64,000 bases of DNA, taken from contig NZ_WBIQ01000009.1 of assembly GCF_009749405.1 (NCBI RefSeq), positions 186,001-250,000 on the forward strand. Direction: 5' to 3'. This stretch comes from Agromyces lapidis (lineage in GTDB: Bacteria; Actinomycetota; Actinomycetes; Actinomycetales; Microbacteriaceae). A program made the position numbers and the translations under genes. Shown here piece after piece: positions 60,053 to 64,000 of the stretch. Position 1 is the stretch's first letter, and every line of letters begins with the position of its first letter. Below the pieces are notes generated by a model, which saw only the letters and a list, made by a program, of their open reading frames with translations, was not told where the DNA came from and ran no database searches.

Positions 60053-60979
60053 CTAGAGCTTGGTGACCTGGTCGAAGCTGAGCTCGACCGGGGTCTCGCG
60101 CTCGAAGAGCGAGACGAGCACGGTGAGCTTGCCGCTCTCGGGCTTGATCTCGCTGATCGTGCCGGGCAGGCCCGCGAACGAGCCGTCCTTGATGGTGATC
60201 GTCTCGCCGACCTCGAAGTCGACCTCGGCGGGGATCTGGCGGGCGGCACCGGTGGCGGCGCCGGCCTTCGCACCCTTGGCGGGCGCGACGTCCTTGATCT
60301 CGACGAGGCTCTTCAGCATGCCGAAGGCCTCCTCGAAGCGGAGGGGGGTCGGGTTGTGCGCGTTGCCCACGAAGCCGGTGACGCCGGGCGTGTGGCGGAT
60401 GACCGACCAGCTCTCCTCGTTCAGCTCCATGCGCACGAGCACGTAGCTGGGGATGCGGACGCGGGTGACCATCTTGCGCTGGCCGTTCTTGATCTCGACC
60501 ACGTCTTCCATCGGCACTTCGACCTGGTAGATGTAGTCGGCCATCGCCATCGACTCGCGTCGCTGCTCGATGTTCGCCTTCACGCGGCGCTCGAAGCCCG
60601 CGTACGAGTGGATGACGTACCACTTGCCCGGGAGGAAGCGCAGCTCGGCGCGGAACTCCTCGTACGGGTCGAATTCGGTGTCGGCCTCTTCTTCGACGGC
60701 CTCGAGTGCGGCCTCTGCCTCGTCGGCGGAGTCGATGTCGAGTGCGTCGTCGACGATCGCGTCGGCCTCGGGGTCGTTCGCCTCGGCGAGCGAGTCGAGC
60801 ACGGCGTCGAGGTCGACGTCGTTGCCCTCGTCGTCGACGATGTGCACGGCCACGTGCTCGGCCGACTCGGAGGACTGCTCCTCGTGCTCGTTGACGTTGC
60901 CCGTCTGCGCCTCGTCGTCTTCGGCCGACTGCTCTGCAGCGGTGGCCCAATCGACGTCGTCGTGCTCAGTCCTTGACAA
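60053..60979 (-). CDS. nusG: Transcription termination/antitermination factor NusG
   Basis: A 308-residue NusG. The first 115 residues are an acidic low-complexity extension rich in Glu, Asp and Ala, common in actinobacterial NusG. The NGN domain follows ([49 protein letters not shown]), then the KOW domain ([20 protein letters not shown]). It binds RNA polymerase and couples to Rho or ribosomal S10. The start is a rare TTG at 60979, supported by AAGGA seven bases upstream; no ATG is available in the first region. It is between secE and rplK. Confidence 0.96.
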   Translation of the reverse strand: MSRTEHDDVDWATAAEQSAEDDEAQTGNVNEHEEQSSESAEHVAVHIVDDEGNDVDLDAVLDSLAEANDPEADAIVDDALDIDSADEAEAALEAVEEEADTEFDPYEEFRAELRFLPGKWYVIHSYAGFERRVKANIEQRRESMAMADYIYQVEVPMEDVVEIKNGQRKMVTRVRIPSYVLVRMELNEESWSVIRHTPGVTGFVGNAHNPTPLRFEEAFGMLKSLVEIKDVAPAKGAKAGAATGAARQIPAEVDFEVGETITIKDGSFAGLPGTISEIKPESGKLTVLVSLFERETPVELSFDQVTKL

Positions 60980-61038
60980 TTCTCGATCCTTCTCTTCGTG
61001 CGCCTACGGCGAACGGGTTGGCGAGCCGAAGGCCTCGA

Positions 61039-61314
61039 TCAGACCCCGGTCGTTCCGAAGACGTACAGCACCAGCCACCCGAACAGCTGGTCGAGGCCCC
61101 AGACGAGCGCCATCATGATGATGACGAACACCAGCACCACGACCGTGAAGCTGAAGAGCTCCTTCCGCGTGGGGGTGACGACCTTCTTCAGCTCAGCGAT
61201 GACCTGCCGGATGAACAGGGCGATGCGCGAAAAGGGATTCCGACGCGCGGCGCGGTCGCGCTTCGCGTTGGCGACGACGTCCTCACTCGGTTCGTCGATT
61301 ACTTTTCGTGCCAC
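61039..61314 (-). CDS. secE: Preprotein translocase subunit SecE
   Basis: A 91-residue protein. The cytosolic N-terminus (ARKVIDEPSEDVVANAKRDR) is followed by the conserved amphipathic FIRQVIAELKKVVTPTRKEL and a single membrane segment FSFTVVVLVFVIIMMALVWG near the C-terminus. It is an essential part of SecYEG. GTG 61314 is chosen because GAAAGG lies about eight bases upstream; GTG codons at 61323 and 61344 are in frame. It lies 40 bp downstream of tRNA-Trp and upstream of nusG. Confidence 0.95.
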   Translation of the reverse strand: MARKVIDEPSEDVVANAKRDRAARRNPFSRIALFIRQVIAELKKVVTPTRKELFSFTVVVLVFVIIMMALVWGLDQLFGWLVLYVFGTTGV

Positions 61315-61354
61315 CTCGTACACCTTTCGTGGGCCGGCAATCACTGCCGGCTCG

Positions 61355-61427
61355 CAGGGCGGACAGGACTCGAACCTGCAACCTGCGGTTTTGGAGACCG
61401 CTGCTCTACCAATTGAGCCACCGCCCT
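61355..61427 (-). tRNA. tRNA-Trp (anticodon CCA)
   Basis: On the minus strand a 73-nt cloverleaf folds. The acceptor stem is AGGGCGG with CCGCCCT, the D arm GCTC-AATTGGTA-GAGC, and the anticodon stem GCGGT/ACCGC with loop CTCCAAA (anticodon CCA). The T arm is GCAGG-TTCGAGT-CCTGT (one G-T wobble), and the discriminator is G. CCA is not encoded. It is directly upstream of secE, the usual bacterial arrangement, and probably co-transcribed. Confidence 0.97.
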
Positions 61428-61582
61428 CGGGCCCTGTTGCGAGGGCACCTCGGAGTCACCGCCTCGACTCCATGCACCCGAAATCTGGATTTCGGGCGCA
61501 GTGAAGTTTTGCCGAGGAAAGCAACATCGAACAGTCTATGCGACGCGAGCGGCTCGCGCGAACCGACGCCTACATTGGGTTC

Positions 61583-63100
61583 ATGACCCTCGATCGCGCC
61601 GCCCGCCGCACCCCCGAGCCGAGCTCGAGCGTCGAGGTCGTCGGGGAGCACTCGCAGTTCCGCCTCGACCTCGAACGCATCCGATTCTCGCCCTACTTCT
61701 CGCGGCTCTCGGCCGTCACCCAGGTCATCGCGCAGCCGGGTGCGGGCCCGCTCATCCACAACCGGCTGACCCACTCCATCAAGGTCACCGCCGTCGCGCG
61801 CGCGATCGCGGTCGGCTTCGCGGATGCCTCGTCGCCGGCCCATGCGCTCGCGGCCAGGCACGGCTGCGACGCCGTCGTCGTGCAGGCCGCGGCGAGCGCC
61901 CACGACCTGGGGCACCCGCCGTTCGGGCACCTCGGCGAGCGCGTGCTCGACCGGCTCGCCCGCGAGACGCTCGGCCTCGACGACGGGTTCGAGGGCAACG
62001 CCCAGAGCTACCGCATCATCGCGACCCTCGACGTCAGCACCGCGGCATCCCATGGACTGAACCTCACCGCCGCGGTGCGCTCGGCGATCGCGAAGTACCC
62101 GTGGACCCGCTTCGCGACGACCGCGCCGTTCCCCGACGGCGGGCTGCCGCGCGGCATGCGCCTCGTCGACGGCGAGGCGGTGGCGACGAAGTTCTCGGCC
62201 TACGGCCTCGACGCGGCCGATCTCGCGGCGGCGCGCACGGGCCTGCCGCCGATGGTGCAGTCGCTCGAGTGCTCGGTGATGGACACCGCCGACGACATCG
62301 CCTACTCGATCCACGACGTCGACGACTTCTACCGGGCGGGCCTGCTGAGCCACGGTGCGGTCGCGCGCGAGTTCCGCGGTTGGGTGGAGGGCTGGAGCAA
62401 GCTGCGCCGGCTCGGCGACGAGGAGCTCGCCTCCCGCAGCGCGCCGGCGGGCGCCGCCCTCGAGGCGCTCCGCCGCAAGCTCGGCGCGAGCGACGCCTGG
62501 ATCGCCGACGACGACGCCTTCGCCGCCGCGGTCGACACCGTCGCCGACGATCTCGTCGACGGCCTGCTCGCGACGCCCTTCGACGGCTCGATCGCGTCGG
62601 AGCGCGCCCTCTCCTCGTTCACGAACCGCTGGATCGGTCACCTGCAGACCTCGGTCGTGCCCGCCCCTGAGGGGGTCGCCCGCACGGGGCTCGTCGCGCT
62701 CGACCGCGGTGCGTGGCACGAGGTCGAGATCCTGAAGTTCGTGCACCGGCACTTCATCCTCGATCGGGCCGACATCGCCATGTACCAGCGCGGCCTCAGC
62801 CGAGTGCTGACGCGGGCCGTCAAGGGCCTCACCGCGTGGGTGACCGACGACTACGACCGGCACCGCGTGCCGCAGCGGCTGAAGGAGCTCGTCGACATCG
62901 CGATCGCCGGGTACGAGCTCGTGCGGGTCGCCCGGCCAGACGGCGTGCCCGTGCCCGACGCGGGCGCGGTGCGCCGGCTCGGCGTCGGCCGCGGCGTCGT
63001 CGACTACGTCGCCTCCCTCTCCGACGACCAGGCGCTCGCGGTCTCCGAGGCGATCGACGGCCGCCCCGACCGCTTGTGGGACATCGGCCAGAACCTCTGA
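61583..63100 (+). CDS. dgt: Deoxyguanosinetriphosphate triphosphohydrolase-like HD protein
   Basis: A 505-residue HD-superfamily protein. Metal ligands lie in RLTHSIKVTAVARAIA (His), AASAHDLGHPPFGHLGE (His-Asp) and SVMDTADDIAYSIHDVDD (Asp), the arrangement of dNTP triphosphohydrolases. EGNAQSYRIIATLD is also diagnostic. It hydrolyses dNTPs to nucleoside and tripolyphosphate, controlling nucleotide pools. The ATG at 61583 is seven bases after TACATT with no Shine-Dalgarno sequence, a leaderless arrangement. It is divergent from tRNA-Trp/secE. Confidence 0.9.
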   Translation: MTLDRAARRTPEPSSSVEVVGEHSQFRLDLERIRFSPYFSRLSAVTQVIAQPGAGPLIHNRLTHSIKVTAVARAIAVGFADASSPAHALAARHGCDAVVVQAAASAHDLGHPPFGHLGERVLDRLARETLGLDDGFEGNAQSYRIIATLDVSTAASHGLNLTAAVRSAIAKYPWTRFATTAPFPDGGLPRGMRLVDGEAVATKFSAYGLDAADLAAARTGLPPMVQSLECSVMDTADDIAYSIHDVDDFYRAGLLSHGAVAREFRGWVEGWSKLRRLGDEELASRSAPAGAALEALRRKLGASDAWIADDDAFAAAVDTVADDLVDGLLATPFDGSIASERALSSFTNRWIGHLQTSVVPAPEGVARTGLVALDRGAWHEVEILKFVHRHFILDRADIAMYQRGLSRVLTRAVKGLTAWVTDDYDRHRVPQRLKELVDIAIAGYELVRVARPDGVPVPDAGAVRRLGVGRGVVDYVASLSDDQALAVSEAIDGRPDRLWDIGQNL

Positions 63101-63245
63101 TCCGCTCGGCGATTCACCTGATCAGAACCGTGATCCACTCCCGCTGAGTGCTCGAGATGAGTAGCATGTGGCTCAGCACCACCATCACGCATCATCACGC
63201 GGGGCGCCGTAAGGCTCGACCCCCGGCAAAGCAGGGAGTGGGCTC

Positions 63246-63665
63246 ATGAGTGGAACGCAGACCGGGGAAGCCCGGCCTACCGGGTGGGTCGGTTGGGGGG
63301 CGTTCGCGGGGATCATGCTGATCGTCGCGGGCGGCTTCGACCTCCTCTACGGATTCATCGCGCTGTTCATGTCCGACAGCGCCTACTTCGTCACCTCGCA
63401 GGGCGGACTGCTGCTCTTCGACGTGCAGGGCTGGGGCTGGTGGCACGTCATCAGCGGCGCGCTGCTGATCCTCGTCGGCGCCGTGCTCTTCACCGGAGCG
63501 ACGTGGGCGCGCGTCGTGGCGGTGATCCTCGTGATCGTGAACGCCCTCGGTCAGCTCGCGCTGCTCCCGGTGCAGCCCTGGTGGTCGCTCATCGTGCTGA
63601 CCCTCGACATCCTCGTGATCTACGCGCTCACGGTGCACGGCAAGGAGCTCGCACACCTCGGCTGA
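63246..63665 (+). CDS. DUF7144-type four-helix membrane protein (copy 2)
   Basis: A 139-residue membrane protein with four hydrophobic segments: [60 protein letters not shown] and [20 protein letters not shown]. It is clearly paralogous to 29847-30251. GGGAG lies about nine bases before the ATG. Function unknown; the conserved aromatic-glycine pairs suggest a small sensor or structural membrane protein. Confidence 0.75.
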   Translation: MSGTQTGEARPTGWVGWGAFAGIMLIVAGGFDLLYGFIALFMSDSAYFVTSQGGLLLFDVQGWGWWHVISGALLILVGAVLFTGATWARVVAVILVIVNALGQLALLPVQPWWSLIVLTLDILVIYALTVHGKELAHLG

Positions 63666-63741
63666 ACGGCCGCCATCTCCGGATGGATTGCGCCGCGTCA
63701 CCGCCTGTCATCAGCGGCGCGCGCGCCGTAGGCTGGTTGCC

Positions 63742-64000
63742 GTGACCGAACGCGCCCGTCTCTCCGCCCGCATCGCCGCCATCGCCGAGTCCGCGACCCT
63801 GAAGGTCGACGCGAAGGCGAAGGCCCTCCAGGCCGAGGGCCGCCCGGTCATCTCGTACGCCGCAGGCGAGCCCGACTTCGCGACGCCCGAGCACATCGTC
63901 GAGGCAGCCCTCGCCGCGACGCGCGACCCGAAGAACTACCGCTACACGCCCGCGGCGGGCCTGCCCGAGCTGCGCGAGGCGATCGCCGCGAAGACGCTGC
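63742..64000 (+). CDS. PLP-dependent aminotransferase, class I/II (partial, AspC-like)
   Basis: The first 86 residues of an aspartate/aromatic aminotransferase-type enzyme: [40 protein letters not shown] and the substrate/PLP region [20 protein letters not shown]. The gene continues beyond the right edge. The GTG start has TAGGCT ending eight bases upstream and no Shine-Dalgarno sequence, again suggesting a leaderless transcript. The location downstream of the secE-nusG region fits the usual place of aspC in related genomes. Confidence 0.85.
   Translation, partial: MTERARLSARIAAIAESATLKVDAKAKALQAEGRPVISYAAGEPDFATPEHIVEAALAATRDPKNYRYTPAAGLPELREAIAAKTL

Overview
The window is about 70% G+C, packed with short-gap and 4-bp-overlap operons, and rich in leaderless start sites. 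Gene content (mycolate-free actinobacterial regulators, an aceA/aceB/RamB glyoxylate set, actinobacterial NusG with a long acidic N-terminus, a tRNA-Trp-secE-nusG-rplK-rplA block) points to a high-GC actinobacterium. The style of the proteins suggests Microbacteriaceae (Agromyces or Microbacterium type). This is a chromosomal segment: I see no prophage, transposase, CRISPR array, rRNA operon or replication origin.

Layout. 1-5.1 kb: the end of a hydrolase-like gene, a Pr6Pr membrane protein, a quinone oxidoreductase, a small ESX/type VII-like group containing a frame-broken gene, and an ArsR-like regulator divergent from an MFS exporter. 6.5-8.5 kb: a lone HerA-like ATPase and a GNAT acetyltransferase. 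8.8-11.9 kb: the glyoxylate shunt, isocitrate lyase then malate synthase. 12.1-13.9 kb: a PadR regulator with a membrane protein. 14-19.6 kb: a two-component system divergent from a lipoprotein / peptidoglycan-binding adaptor / ABC ATPase / MacB-FtsX permease cassette. 19.7-23.9 kb: a polyamine-type ABC importer, closed by a perfect 48-bp palindromic terminator. 24-30.8 kb: WYL, VOC, epimerase, HxlR and isochorismatase genes, then the RamB/ScfR regulator and small membrane proteins. 30.8-43.4 kb: a MalT-like regulator and amine catabolism (FAD oxidoreductase, cupin, semialdehyde dehydrogenase; PucR divergent from mmsA and a class III aminotransferase). 43.5-45.7 kb: an unusual flavin amine oxidase whose C-terminal half-domain sits at its N-terminus. 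45.8-52.5 kb: a polar amino acid ABC importer and a glutarate-like CoA operon. 52.6-57.7 kb: a FadR-type GntR regulator coupled to a soluble Cache protein, a second semialdehyde dehydrogenase and an APC permease. 57.8-64 kb: acylphosphatase, SPW protein, the rplA-rplK-nusG-secE-tRNA-Trp block, a dGTPase-like gene, a DUF7144 protein and the start of an aminotransferase.

How it fits together. Much of the right two thirds looks like an amine/amino-acid utilisation region: importers (polyamine-like, polar amino acid, APC), oxidases and aminotransferases that make aldehydes, four aldehyde dehydrogenases that oxidise them, and a CoA-transferase plus glutaryl-CoA-dehydrogenase-like pair that passes acids to central metabolism. 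The glyoxylate shunt and its likely regulator RamB, which share an identical 13-bp palindromic site 16 kb apart, handle the acetyl-CoA produced. A second shared element (A[AT]TCATCC-N8-A[TG]CTTT) links the promoters of the GntR/CoA-transferase pair, the second semialdehyde dehydrogenase and the APC permease.

The most unusual single item is the apparently circularly permuted Tat/lipoprotein flavin amine oxidase. All functional statements rest on reading motifs by eye; no database search was run.
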